From positions 62,001-126,000 of the forward strand of contig JAYFPK010000005.1 in NCBI GenBank assembly GCA_034927815.1: a stretch of 64,000 nucleotides of DNA, in the 5' to 3' direction. Of this stretch, positions 15,533 through 23,757 are shown in pieces. The first letter of the stretch is position 1. The number at the start of each line of letters is the position of its first letter. The notes under the pieces are model-generated. The model had not been told where the DNA came from. It worked only from the letters and a program-made list of their open reading frames with translations, and made no database searches. Both the position numbers and the translations under genes were made by a program. The stretch comes from Limiplasma sp034927815. Its GTDB lineage: Bacteria > Bacillota > Clostridia > Christensenellales > Aristaeellaceae.

Positions 15533-16534
15533 ATGGCCACCATTCATGAGATCGCCAAAAAAGTGGGTGTTTCCAGCGCTTTGGTGTCCCGGGTGCTGAA
15601 CGGCAAGCCCGGCGTCAGCCCCGAGAACCGGCAGAAGATCCTGGCGGCCATCCAGGAGGCCCACTACGTGCCCAACGCCCTGGCCCGCTCGCTGGTGAAG
15701 CAATCCACACAGATCATCGGCGTGGTGATGGACGACCTGTGCGAGAAATACTTCTTCCAGCTGATCCGGGGCTTACAGGACATGGGCGAGGAGCTGGGCT
15801 ATAATGTGGTGTTTTGTAGCGGCCGCAGCCGGATGGATGTGAAATACCGCTATGTGGATTATTTCATGGAGGGGCGGGCCGACGGCATTGTGGCCTTTGG
15901 CAGCCGGTTGGAAGACGCGCCGCTGATCCAGCACATTCTAAAGCGCGCCCCCCATTTCGTGCTCATCGAGGGGGATATGCCGGGAGCCAGCTTCAACCGC
16001 GTCCGGGTGAACAGCACGGGCGGGGCCTACCGGGCCACCAAGCGCTTGGTTGACCTTGGGCGCAAGCGCATCTGCCATTTCACCGGAGACATGAGCTACA
16101 ACGTCTCCCACGAGCGTCTGGCGGGCTTTCTGGCCGCCATGAAGGACGCGGGCATGCCCGTGGAGGACGGCGCCGTGATCCGCTCGGATTTTGAGGAACC
16201 TTTGGCCTGCCAGCGGATGAACGAATTGATACGGCAGGGGCGCATGCCCGACGCCTGTTTTGCGGGCGCGGACAAAACCGCCTACGGCATCATGCGGGCG
16301 GTGCTGGAAAACGGGCTGCGGGTACCCCAGGACGTAGCCGTGATCGGCTTTGACGACGAAGAGCCGGATTCCCGGGATATGCTCTTTCCCGGCCTGACCA
16401 CCATGCGCCAACCCTTGTACGAAATGGGACAGATGGGCGTCAAGCTGCTGGTCCGTTCGTTGACGACCCCCGGCGCCGCGCCGCAATCCGTGGTCTTCGA
16501 ACCGGAGCTGGTAGTGCGGGAGAGCTGCCCGTAA
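15533..16534 (+). CDS. LacI/GalR-family transcriptional regulator
   Basis: The start at 15533 (MATIHEIAKKVGVSSALVSRVLNG) follows a GGGGGA site and gives 333 residues. The N-terminal helix-turn-helix with hinge (NALARSLVKQSTQIIG) and the periplasmic-binding-like core (IGVVMDD, GADKTAYGIM, VAVIGFDDEEPDS) are complete. It would bind the palindrome at 15361 and release it on binding a sugar. Its former target operon on the left is degraded, yet the regulator is intact. This may mean it controls other loci or that the decay is recent. Confidence 0.93.
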   Translation: MATIHEIAKKVGVSSALVSRVLNGKPGVSPENRQKILAAIQEAHYVPNALARSLVKQSTQIIGVVMDDLCEKYFFQLIRGLQDMGEELGYNVVFCSGRSRMDVKYRYVDYFMEGRADGIVAFGSRLEDAPLIQHILKRAPHFVLIEGDMPGASFNRVRVNSTGGAYRATKRLVDLGRKRICHFTGDMSYNVSHERLAGFLAAMKDAGMPVEDGAVIRSDFEEPLACQRMNELIRQGRMPDACFAGADKTAYGIMRAVLENGLRVPQDVAVIGFDDEEPDSRDMLFPGLTTMRQPLYEMGQMGVKLLVRSLTTPGAAPQSVVFEPELVVRESCP

Positions 16535-16536
16535 GC

Positions 16537-16956
16537 GGCGCGTACCAGCACGCCGGGCCCAACGCCCTGGAGGGGGATCATGACGGCGCGTATTCCTACA
16601 ACGTCTGCCGCTTCCCCTGGCGCACGGCCATGGACTCCCTGATGACCGGGGACGAACGGGCGCTGGCCCAGCGCTCCCGGCTGAACGACTGGATCAAGGC
16701 GGAAACCAACCACACTCCCGGAAGCATCATGGCCGGTTATACCCTGGAGGGCAAGGTCCTGGAGAGCTACAACGATTTGAGCTTTACAGCCCCCCTGATG
16801 GTCAGCGCCATGATCCGCCCCGAGGATCAGCAATGGCTGAACGGCCTGTAGGATCACAACATGGATTTCAAAACCCAGGAAGATTTCTATTACAGCAACA
16901 CGCTGCGCCTGCTTTGCGCCTTGGCGGTTACGGGGAATTGGGGGGAGCCCAGGTAA
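16537..16956 (+). pseudogene. GH8 glycoside hydrolase C-terminal remnant with an in-frame TAG
   Basis: Directly after the regulator stop codon an open frame without a start reads GAYQHAGPNALEGDHDGAYS, then YNVCRFPWRTAMD. The latter matches the conserved CRxPWR block of GH8 endoglucanases/xylanases. The frame continues through SYNDLSFTAPLM to NGL, a TAG at 16849-16851, and DHN, then resumes in the same frame to YYSNTLRLLCALAVTGNW before a TAA. In the family the interrupted site is usually Trp, so TGG to TAG is likely. The N-terminal half with the catalytic Glu is missing. The gene is therefore a deletion remnant with a further nonsense mutation. Confidence 0.75.
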
Positions 16957-17070
16957 AAGAAGGCCGCCGTTTACCGCAGGCAGCCGCTCCTCCCCCAGGG
17001 GGGAGCCGTTTCCATCCCCCGTCGCCGATGGGAGTCAACGCCTTCATGATTTGCACCAGTGCGGATCAGG

Positions 17071-17731
17071 CTATTTATTCGTAATGGAGCGCAAAAACGT
17101 CTGGGTCCGTTCATGACGAGGCTGGGTGAATATCTGGGCAAGGGCCCTTCCTCCATCACCATGCCATTGTCCATAAACAATACCCGATCCGCCACCTCCC
17201 GGGCAAATCCCATTTCCTGGGTGACGCATACCATCGCACTGCCCGTTTTGGCCAGCTCTTTCATCACCGTGAGCACCCCGCCTATGATTTCCGGATCAAG
17301 GGCTGATGTGGGCTCATCAAACAGCATGATCTTAGGTTCCATCGCCAGGGCTCTGGCGATGGCCACACGCTGCTGCCCGCCGGCAAGCCGGCCCGGGTAT
17401 GCCTTTTCCTTGTCCGAAAGGCCCGCCTTTTCCAAAAGCTGGCGGGCCCTCTCCTAGGCCACCTCTTTTTTCACCTTTTTTGCGTAAATCACGCCGGAGG
17501 TGACGTTCCCCAGGACGGCTATATGGGGAAACAGGGTGATCGGCTGAAATACCATGCCCATTTCCTTGCGGATTTCCGTCACATTCCGCGCCCTGTCGTA
17601 CAGATCAATCCCATCGATCACAATCTGCCCGCCCCGTTCTCCTCCATGAGCGCCAGCACTTCCCCCCCGTGAAGGGTCAGGCCCACGTCCCGCACCGTCT
17701 GCGCCGCGCCAAAGGACTTGGAGATTCCTTC
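17071..17731 (-). pseudogene. Broken polar amino-acid-type ABC ATPase (GlnQ-like)
   Basis: The pieces of a GlnQ-like ATPase can be read on the minus strand: an N-terminus MEGISKSFGAAQTVRD from about 17731, then loss of the Walker A region near 17640 by deletion and frameshift. The Q-loop part GMVFQPITLFPHIAVLGNV follows, then an in-frame TAG at 17454-17456. Signature and Walker B remain as LAGGQQRVAIARALAMEPKIMLFDEPTSALDP. A second frameshift near 17145 separates VMEEG from the family-typical end IFTQPRHERTQTFLRSITNK. At least three lesions make a functional product impossible. The matching permease and binding protein are not nearby. Confidence 0.85.
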
Positions 17732-17759
17732 CATTCTCAGTAATTCGCCCACTGCCCAT

Positions 17760-18122
17760 CCCACCCTTCGCGCAGTCTTATTGTAATCGATTGTACCCTT
17801 GGAAAGGACGGCCCGCCTTTCAAATATCTGAACTCCATTCCTATTTTTCTGAACAGGCTTGTTGAGGAAAGGGCCTTTGAGGCAAGGGCAAATCCAGCTG
17901 GAGCAAGCGCCGTATCTTCCCTGGCGAAAAAGGGAGGGGGGGAAGGCTTCCTCCGTTCCCCGGCGTATAGCGCCGCCGCAAAGGAGCGGCCGCTTTCCTG
18001 CGCGAAAGAAAAGGGAAAGCCCGGGGCAAAATTTTTTTCAGGCCTATCCTTTTGCCTCCCCGGATGCTCTAATGGGTGCAATTGCGAAAGAACCACCTTC
18101 TGGCCAGAAAGGCGGCGTATGT
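17760..18122. other. Gene-free region ahead of the ECF sigma gene
   Basis: No gene is supportable in these 360 bases. Long open frames on both strands here are by-products of GC-rich DNA. A purine-rich stretch followed by AAATTTTTTT (about 18030) lies 90 nt ahead of the sigma-factor start and may contain its promoter, but I could not assign boxes. Confidence 0.4.
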
Positions 18123-18593
18123 GTGAACAAGCTGGAATTTGAGCGGCGGTGCATGGCCTGCGCCCAACGGCTGCACCGGATCGCCCTGGCAATCCTGACC
18201 CGGGAGGCGGACTGCGAGGACGCCGTCCAGGAGGCCCTGGTGCGCGCCTGGATGGGGCTCAAAAAGCTGCGGGAGCCGCAATACTTCGAGACCTGGCTCT
18301 GCCGCATCCTCATCAACGAGTGCAAGCGGGCCCTGCGGCAGCGCAAGCGCCAGGCCACGGCGGAGCTTCGGGATATCCTTCCGGCCCCCGATCCCCCCGA
18401 CCCCCGGCTGTGGGACGCGCTGCGGCGATTACAGGTTCAGTACCGCCTGCCGCTAACGCTGCACCACGGGGAGGGATACAGCATCGCCCAATGTGCACAG
18501 ATGCTGAACCTGCCGCAAAGCACGGTAAAATGGCGAATCCACCAGGGCAAAAAAGCGCTGGCGGAACTGCTGAAAGAGGAGGTGGAAGCATGA
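18123..18593 (+). CDS. ECF-type RNA polymerase sigma factor
   Basis: Starting at the GTG at 18123 (VNKLEFERRC), with an AAAGG site upstream, the product is 156 residues, the usual size for a small ECF sigma. Region 2 is visible as DCEDAVQEALVRAWMGLKKL followed by FETWLCRILINECKRALR. Region 4 is SIAQCAQMLNLPQSTVKWRIHQGKKAL. Its last codons overlap the anti-sigma gene by ATGA. An upstream in-frame extension to 17859 is low-complexity and unlikely to be translated. Confidence 0.9.
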   Translation: MNKLEFERRCMACAQRLHRIALAILTREADCEDAVQEALVRAWMGLKKLREPQYFETWLCRILINECKRALRQRKRQATAELRDILPAPDPPDPRLWDALRRLQVQYRLPLTLHHGEGYSIAQCAQMLNLPQSTVKWRIHQGKKALAELLKEEVEA

Positions 18594-19807
18594 CGGACTG
18601 GAACAACCTGCGGGATGCTTTCGCCCCTGCCCCGGAACACTTTACGCTGCGCATGCAAGCAACCTTTGAACATATGGAGGAATTGACAGTGAAACGCAGA
18701 CACCGGATCACATTGGCAGCTTTGGTGGCGGTATTGGTATTGCTGCTGGGCGTGGCCCTGGCGGCCGGCAGCTTCGGCGTGCTGGACTTTTTGGCCCGCC
18801 CCAACGAAGATGGCACCAAGACCGTCAACGAAGCCCTGGTGGAGCATGTACAGGATGTGAAAATCAACAAGGACGGGACCGCTAGCCAGGTGCAGGTGCT
18901 GGACGCCATTTGCGACGGAAACACCCTGAGTTTGGCCTGGTCCCTGGAGAACCTCTCCGACCAAAATCTCTTCGTAACATGGGATGCCCTGGTGGACGGC
19001 GGAGAACGGCATTTCAACGGCGGCAGCGGCACCGGATACGAGTTCTTTGTGGAGGCCGGAAAGGCCATGGACGGCGGCTTCAGCTATAACCTGGACCCCG
19101 TGGTAACGGAGGGCAGCGTGGAGGTTCAGCTCTCCTTCCGGGTGATGTCCCCCAAGGGAGAAGTGGTAAAGGGGCAAGCTCTCTCGGATACCATGACGGA
19201 GGAGGAGCAGCGGGCCGCCCTGGAGAAGACGGAGGCGGAGGCGAAAAGCGGCAAGCTGGTGGTCATCGGCGGGGAGATTGAATTGCCTGCCGAAATGCTG
19301 GCGGAAGGGGAAAGCAAGGCGGATTCCCTGGAGAGGCTGGGCCTGATGGAGACGGTGGACAGCTTTGAAATCGCCTTCACCCTGAAAACCACCGGGGCCA
19401 CCCGCAGCCTTTTGCCCCAGGGCGCTCCTGAGGAAAAGCGCTTTGAGGGATACCGGATGATCCTCTCCCAGGCCGACCTCTCCCCCACTCGGCTGCAGTT
19501 CACCGTGGAATACGTGTTTGACGGCGAGGCGGAACTGGAGCGGTTCCAGCGGGAGCGCCCCTACATGACCCTATGGCCCCAGGCCCAGGACGGAGAAAAT
19601 TGGTACGCCACCGGCAACGGAACAGACGAAGATCCCCAACAGCGGCAGGACGGCACGATTGTGGTGCGCTACCACTATACCCTCTCGGAGCTCCTCCGCA
19701 GCCCCGAAAGCATCACCATCATGGCCGAAAGCGACAGGCAGGAGGGGGGGCGCAACGTAAGGGCGCCCCATCCCGAGGAATCCTTTACCCTGAGGCTGGC
19801 GCCGTAG
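18590..19807 (+). CDS. DUF4179-type membrane anti-sigma factor
   Basis: The ATG at 18590 overlaps the sigma stop codon. The 405-residue protein has a short cytoplasmic N-terminus and one membrane span (about residues 38-58, ITLAALVAVLVLLLGVALAA). A large extracytoplasmic region with DUF4179-like beta-rich sequence follows (TVNEALVEHVQDVKINKDGT, then SLENLSDQNLFVTWDAL). Such proteins pair with the ECF sigma encoded just upstream and hold it at the membrane until an envelope signal arrives. The stimulus is not evident. Confidence 0.82.
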   Translation: MTDWNNLRDAFAPAPEHFTLRMQATFEHMEELTVKRRHRITLAALVAVLVLLLGVALAAGSFGVLDFLARPNEDGTKTVNEALVEHVQDVKINKDGTASQVQVLDAICDGNTLSLAWSLENLSDQNLFVTWDALVDGGERHFNGGSGTGYEFFVEAGKAMDGGFSYNLDPVVTEGSVEVQLSFRVMSPKGEVVKGQALSDTMTEEEQRAALEKTEAEAKSGKLVVIGGEIELPAEMLAEGESKADSLERLGLMETVDSFEIAFTLKTTGATRSLLPQGAPEEKRFEGYRMILSQADLSPTRLQFTVEYVFDGEAELERFQRERPYMTLWPQAQDGENWYATGNGTDEDPQQRQDGTIVVRYHYTLSELLRSPESITIMAESDRQEGGRNVRAPHPEESFTLRLAP

Positions 19808-19871
19808 GGGGAAGTACGGTCCGGCCCTTCGGGAGGAAAAAGCCTTTAGGCCGTATAACACCTGTATGATA

Positions 19872-19901
19872 TACAAAGCGCCCCTTCGGGGGCGCTTTGT
19901 A
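19872..19901 (+). terminator. UUCG-capped GC-rich hairpin
   Basis: TACAAAGCGCCCC, loop TTCG and GGGGCGCTTTGTA form a perfect 13-bp stem 65 nt after the anti-sigma gene. There is no U-tract, so it may stabilise the 3' end or act together with the terminator that follows. Confidence 0.5.
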
Positions 19902-19914
19902 CGGGAAGACCAAC

Positions 19915-19945
19915 AAAACTCCTTGCAATCAAGGAGTTTTTATTG
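19915..19945 (+). terminator. Rho-independent terminator
   Basis: AAAACTCCTTG and CAAGGAGTTTT form an 11-bp stem around CAAT, with a short T/A tail. It would end the sigma/anti-sigma transcript. Confidence 0.7.
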
Positions 19946-20010
19946 GTGTGCTATTAAATTGCTTCTGTCTAATAGAATAGCTTTTAATACAATTTGGCGG
20001 AAGTCGTGGA

Positions 20011-20092
20011 GGGGGTAAAAATAAGGGGTAGGGGGTAAAAAAGTTGCTAGGGGGGTAAACAACGGGGCTAGGGGGTAAAAAGATGCAGGGGG
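20011..20092 (+). repeat. Degenerate direct repeats of GGGGGTAAA with seven G-tracts
   Basis: Four copies of GGGGGTAAA (from 20011, 20031, 20052 and 20071) alternate with further G-runs at about 20025, 20064 and 20088. That gives seven runs of four or more G in about 80 nt. Such spacing could form a G-quadruplex on the plus strand. Confidence 0.65.
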
Positions 20093-20183
20093 ACTATTGA
20101 AGACAACAAAACACCGGTCTTTTCATATTCACTCCATGATGGTATCGGTTAAACAAGAGTGTGGTGTGATTGCTGATACCACC

Positions 20184-20498
20184 TTACTCCTTGGGCGCAG
20201 GGGCCTTGACTACGATCAGTTCCAGAACCGCTTCGTCTTGGTTCCGCACATTCATCTTGGTCTTGAACGGAATTTTCAGCACTGTCCCAGCCGCGTAGGC
20301 ACGCACCTCTTGGTCATTCAGACCAATCGAAAGCCTTCCGCGAACTACCGTCATGTACACATTGGAGTTTGAAAAATGCTCGGGCAGCCCTTCCCCCTTC
20401 GGAAACACCATATGGAGATAGTGAACATTCTCATCGAAAATCACCCGCTTGATGGACTTTTCGTCGGTTGCTGCCAGCTCATACGCCTTCTCAATCAT
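20184..20498 (-). CDS. Small cupin-domain protein
   Basis: The 104-residue protein follows an AAAGGAGGACC ribosome site. It has a single cupin-like beta-barrel pattern: LHMVFPKGEGLPEHFSNSNVYMTVVRGRLSIGL, then YAAGTVLKIPFKTKMNVRN. The first cupin motif keeps only one His, so metal binding is uncertain. It lies 95 nt downstream of the ferredoxin-permease gene on the same strand and may belong to the same operon. Small cupins of this kind often accompany redox or transport genes, but the function is unknown. Confidence 0.7.
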   Translation of the reverse strand: MIEKAYELAATDEKSIKRVIFDENVHYLHMVFPKGEGLPEHFSNSNVYMTVVRGRLSIGLNDQEVRAYAAGTVLKIPFKTKMNVRNQDEAVLELIVVKAPAPKE

Positions 20499-20593
20499 AG
20501 TGGTCGGTCCTCCTTTTGCTCAGTCATTCAAGGGATACTTCGCAACGCTTGCGAATCCATAATACCATGTCGAAGGGATTCAATCCGTTGTTA

Positions 20594-21346
20594 TTACAAC
20601 GTCGCTTGGAATTCATTCCCGTGTTCGATGCCATCCTCGACGAGAGAGATCGCTTTTACGGGGCAAGCTTCAATCGCTCTGCCAAGTTTGTCAGGCTCAG
20701 GCATACCGTCAATCTCCTTAAGCGAGGCCTTCCGGTTTTTCATTTCGAACAGCTCAGGGTAGTTCTGCGCGCACAGGGAGCATCCGATGCAGGCCGCTTT
20801 GTTAATGGAAAGACCGGCTTGTTTTTTTCTCGTCTTGGGGAGATCGCCGTCTTTAACAATCAACGCGGTAATCCATGAAAAGATAATGATCGCGGCGACC
20901 GTCAATACCCAGCGTATTGCCATAAACTCAAAGCCAAGGAATTTCACCTCATTCAGGAGCATGGGAATCTTGATCACCGCCCACGCACTGAGTATGACGA
21001 CGATGTTTCGGATGGACGCGCCCTTTTTATGCAGCATCACGCACAGCGGAAACGCCGCGTAGACAGGCCCTGCCGAAATGCTCCCGAGGATCAGCGAGAA
21101 TACCACACCTTTCGTCTTCGCACCCTTCCCCAGATACTTGATAATCTTATCCTTCGGAACCCAAAGATCCAGCAGTGCGGTCAGAATGAATACGACCGGC
21201 ATGATCATCAGCATTTCCTTGATGTAATAGGCGCTGTTCTTCAGGGAAGCCGTACCCATATCCGCCCGAACAATGAAAAGGACGATGTAAGCAACGGCCA
21301 CCAGCGCGGCAAAGAGGTTCTCCTTCACGATTTTCAGCGCCTTCAT
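20594..21346 (-). CDS. ArsP-like permease half fused to a C-terminal ferredoxin domain
   Basis: The start at 21346 overlaps the stop codon of the upstream permease gene (ATGA) and gives 250 residues. The first 170 or so hold about four to five membrane spans with the DUF318/ArsP pattern (GSISAGPVYAAFPLCVMLHKKG). After a KTRKKQAG linker, the C-terminal 70 residues form a small ferredoxin: CIGCSLC followed by Asn-Tyr-Pro-Glu and a distal ACPVKAI. This matches a single 4Fe-4S cluster site (CxxCxxC...CP). Family members export organoarsenicals or unknown substrates; a fused electron-transfer domain is unusual. It could couple redox state to transport or reduce a metal-bound substrate at the membrane. 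Confidence 0.8.
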   Translation of the reverse strand: MKALKIVKENLFAALVAVAYIVLFIVRADMGTASLKNSAYYIKEMLMIMPVVFILTALLDLWVPKDKIIKYLGKGAKTKGVVFSLILGSISAGPVYAAFPLCVMLHKKGASIRNIVVILSAWAVIKIPMLLNEVKFLGFEFMAIRWVLTVAAIIIFSWITALIVKDGDLPKTRKKQAGLSINKAACIGCSLCAQNYPELFEMKNRKASLKEIDGMPEPDKLGRAIEACPVKAISLVEDGIEHGNEFQATL

Positions 21347-21825
21347 ATGATCACCCCCATGACGAATGCAATGCCGATGGCAAACACGAAGCTCAACGCA
21401 TTTCTGACGACGGTAAACTTGAGGCCGAATTCGCGCCTTTCCAGCGGGAAAGTCACGATGCCCACCATGGTAAGGGTTGTGAGGAACGCGACGGCGGGGA
21501 CAATCGCCACCCCCGCGTGGACGAGCGTCCCGACCAGCGGGAACGCGATGAACGCCGGAACCAGCGTGATCGTTCCGAATGCTGCAGATACGACGGTTGC
21601 CCAAAGAAGCGATTGACTGCCCACGAATTCGGCAATGCGCTCAGGTGGCAGGATCGTCAGAATCAGCCCGACCAGAAAGATGATGGATAAAATACTGCCC
21701 ATCATTCCCTTACCCATGGCAAAGGCCGCTTTGAGCGCCTGCTTTGTCTTGCTTTTGTCCTTGAAAAAAGAGACTGCCAGAAACACGGCTGTTCCAATCC
21801 AAATGGCCAGCGTAAATACGTCCAT
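21343..21825 (-). CDS. ArsP/DUF318-like permease, partner half
   Basis: Starting at 21825 behind GGGAGG, the 160-residue protein has four to five predicted spans (FTLAIWIGTAVFLAVSFF, MMGSILSIIFLVGLILTIL, TLVPAFIAFPLVGTLVHAGVAIVPAVAFLTT). The pairing of two short permease genes with an ATGA overlap suggests that each supplies half of the usual eight-to-ten-span ArsP-type transporter. It is the first gene of the leftward operon and lies opposite the Crp/Fnr regulator across a 100-bp divergent promoter region. Confidence 0.8.
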   Translation of the reverse strand: MDVFTLAIWIGTAVFLAVSFFKDKSKTKQALKAAFAMGKGMMGSILSIIFLVGLILTILPPERIAEFVGSQSLLWATVVSAAFGTITLVPAFIAFPLVGTLVHAGVAIVPAVAFLTTLTMVGIVTFPLERREFGLKFTVVRNALSFVFAIGIAFVMGVII

Positions 21826-21882
21826 AGGCTGCCCTCCCGCAATCTGATAATCGCAAGTATAAGGCATATCTCTCGGAAGGAA

Positions 21883-21911
21883 TAGACACCAGTGTTTCTT
21901 TTTGCTATAAT
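21883..21911 (+). promoter_or_regulatory. Promoter of the Crp/Fnr-family gene
   Basis: TAGACA (21883-21888), a 17-nt spacer and TATAAT (21906-21911) lie just upstream of the GGGGAGGGG ribosome site. The transcript leader would be only about 8 nt. Confidence 0.7.
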
Positions 21912-21925
21912 CGATGGGGAGGGGT

Positions 21926-22570
21926 ATGATGGAGATTGAGAAGCTGCGCCAAAATCCTTTGCTGTCGAGCGCGGACATCCGCTTGCTGGAACAATGCATT
22001 TCAGAAAACAAGATATTTGTAAAGAAATATGCCAAGAGCGCAACGGTGCACCGTCAGCACGACCACTGCGTCACATTGGATGTGGTGCTGTCTGGTAATC
22101 TGGTGGCGTATTCCCTGTCAGAGAATGGATCCGCGGTAACGATGTTTGAGTTCCGGGAAAACAGCATGATTGGGGCCAATCTTCTGTTGAGCGACAACAG
22201 CATATATCCGCTGAACATCTACTCCGTAACGCCATGCGAGCTGCTTCATATGACGAAAGATGCGGTATTGGAGCTGCTTCGCGGCTATGATTTTGTCATG
22301 CGATACATTAAGTCCCTATCGTTGAACTCGCAGGGCATGAACCGGAAGATCACGATGCTCACGCAAAAGACGCTTCGGGATAATCTGCTTGATTACTTGC
22401 GGCATCAGGCCATCATCCAGGAGTCATCCTATATCAAGCTTCCGATCAGCAAAAAGGAGCTCGCCGACTATATGGGCGTACAACGGCCTTCCTTGTTCCG
22501 GGAACTGAAAAAAATGAAGGACGACGGCCTGATCGACATTTCCAACCGATTTATCAGAATTCTGGCGTGA
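21926..22570 (+). CDS. Crp/Fnr-family transcriptional regulator
   Basis: The product has 214 residues. The N-terminal cyclic-nucleotide-binding-like beta roll is visible (TLDVVLSGNLVAYSLSENGSAVTMFEFRENSMIGANLLL), as are the long dimer helix and a C-terminal winged helix (LPISKKELADYMGVQRPSLFRELKKMKDDGLI). Unlike Fnr it lacks an N-terminal cysteine cluster. It is divergent from the permease-ferredoxin genes and probably controls them in response to an unknown ligand or metal. Confidence 0.88.
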   Translation: MMEIEKLRQNPLLSSADIRLLEQCISENKIFVKKYAKSATVHRQHDHCVTLDVVLSGNLVAYSLSENGSAVTMFEFRENSMIGANLLLSDNSIYPLNIYSVTPCELLHMTKDAVLELLRGYDFVMRYIKSLSLNSQGMNRKITMLTQKTLRDNLLDYLRHQAIIQESSYIKLPISKKELADYMGVQRPSLFRELKKMKDDGLIDISNRFIRILA

Positions 22571-22595
22571 ACAGGAAGATGTGCGCATTGCTTCT

Positions 22596-23024
22596 CTATT
22601 TCCTACCTTGCAGGGCTTTAAGCGTTTTATTGATTTCGCTGGCCTCCCTGCTGTCCAGATGCCAGATAATCAAATTGACGGCGAGATAAACGATAAAAAC
22701 GGCAAACGCAAAATAGATCGTATCGCCAAAACCATGCAAAACCCCGGCCCAGTGTCCGAACGCGATCAGCATTGCCTCCAGCAGCGCGAAGTGCAGAAAC
22801 TTGCGAACCAACGTCTGACGTAACGTCAGTTCCTTGCGCGAATATGTGGCGATGGAGGGCACAACGCTTACCAGGCCAAAAAGGAGAGGCGAGAAATAGG
22901 CCTCATAGCCGAACTTCGCCGCCGGATCAAGGTTCAGCCCCAGGATGCCGATGGCCGCCGTTACGCACGTCGTGATGATGAAATACTCCATCAGGCACCG
23001 TTTCAGAAATGCTTTCAGGCTCAT
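22596..23024 (-). CDS. DUF3021 family membrane protein
   Basis: The 142-residue protein has four predicted spans (EYFIITTCVTAAIGILGL, AYFSPLLFGLVSVVPSI, HFALLEAMLIAFGHW, TIYFAFAVFIVYLAVNLIIWHL) in the DUF3021 layout. It overlaps the LytTR gene by 4 nt. In Bacillota this pair is a recurrent two-gene regulatory unit in which the membrane protein is thought to hold the LytTR activator inactive. Confidence 0.85.
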   Translation of the reverse strand: MSLKAFLKRCLMEYFIITTCVTAAIGILGLNLDPAAKFGYEAYFSPLLFGLVSVVPSIATYSRKELTLRQTLVRKFLHFALLEAMLIAFGHWAGVLHGFGDTIYFAFAVFIVYLAVNLIIWHLDSREASEINKTLKALQGRK

Positions 23025-23467
23025 GCTTTTTCACCCAACAGTCTTTTCTTCAGTTCCGGCACATACTGCCGGGAGATGATGACTTCCTCCCCACCAAACA
23101 TGGTCGCCGAGAACCTGCCGTTCAGTATGGGGCGCACATGATCCACCCTCATCAGGTTGATGACAAAGGATTTCGAGCACCTAAAAAACTTCCGGCCTTC
23201 ATGCGCCACTTCAAACTCATACAGCTTGCACTTGAGTTCATAAGTCTTTTTTGCGGTATAGGCGAACACCTTATTGTCCACCGCCTCTACATACAAGATG
23301 TCCTGCAGTGCGATTTGGCTCACGCGTTCCTCAATATATCCGGCCAATGTGGCCCCGGTGGATTTCACAAACCGGACGATGCTTTTGATATCCTCGTTTA
23401 CTTCGTAGCAATGGACGATGACCTGTTCGTCCATGTCTCTGCTGATCTTCTTGACTGCAACTTTCAA
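23021..23467 (-). CDS. LytTR DNA-binding regulator
   Basis: I choose the TTG at 23467 (KVAVKKISRDMDEQVIVHC), which has GGTGGAG 5-6 nt upstream. The longer frame to 23515 has no ribosome site. The product is about 148 residues: a short N-terminal region, then a LytTR domain with ILYVEAVDNKVFAYTAKKTYE, FFRCSKSFVINLMRVDHVRPI and GEEVIISRQYVPELKKRL. It lacks a response-regulator receiver domain. It probably autoregulates through repeats in the region upstream. Confidence 0.88.
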   Translation of the reverse strand: MKVAVKKISRDMDEQVIVHCYEVNEDIKSIVRFVKSTGATLAGYIEERVSQIALQDILYVEAVDNKVFAYTAKKTYELKCKLYEFEVAHEGRKFFRCSKSFVINLMRVDHVRPILNGRFSATMFGGEEVIISRQYVPELKKRLLGEKA

Positions 23468-23674
23468 AGCTCCACCTTCTAAACTTGCCGCGACCGCTTG
23501 ACGCTCAGGTTCCATGTAGTGGAGAAGCGTATCAATGGCGGCGGATGTGCGATGGATTATCCATCCAACGCACTATTATAGCTTAAATGGGTAACGCCAT
23601 CCAGCGCAATGACAGTCACAAATGAAATTTCTCAAACCGCGGCATATAATCTGGGGGATCATGTTCGAGGAGGT

Positions 23675-23752
23675 ATGAGATGGCGTGTTTTCACGGGTCC
23701 ATCCCATACCCCTCATCATGTCCTGATCCCGCCTTCAACAACCGTATGCTGA
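23675..23752 (+). CDS. Possible 25-residue peptide with strong ribosome site
   Basis: A plausible promoter (ATGAAA, 17-nt spacer, TATAAT at about 23645) and a GAGGAGGT site stand directly ahead of this short frame (MRWRVFTGPS...). The frame runs into the 3' end of the convergent hydrolase gene. The peptide matches nothing I recognise. The signals may instead serve an antisense or untranslated RNA. Confidence 0.25.
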   Translation: MRWRVFTGPSHTPHHVLIPPSTTVC

Positions 23753-23757
23753 CAGCT

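Larger units (their letters stand above)
19808..20183. other. Gene-free region with two hairpins and G-tract repeats
   Basis: No gene is visible between the anti-sigma stop and the convergent cupin gene. The stretch holds a 13-bp UUCG hairpin (19872-19901), a conventional terminator (19915-19945), and four copies of a GGGGGTAAA motif (20011-20092). Confidence 0.6.

Noticed and set aside
15310..17460. Possible TAG recoding (pyrrolysine or suppressor)
   Set aside because: Intact genes here end in TAG (for example at 5398-5400 and 11126-11128), and the three interrupted genes also carry deletions or frameshifts, so decay explains the ambers.
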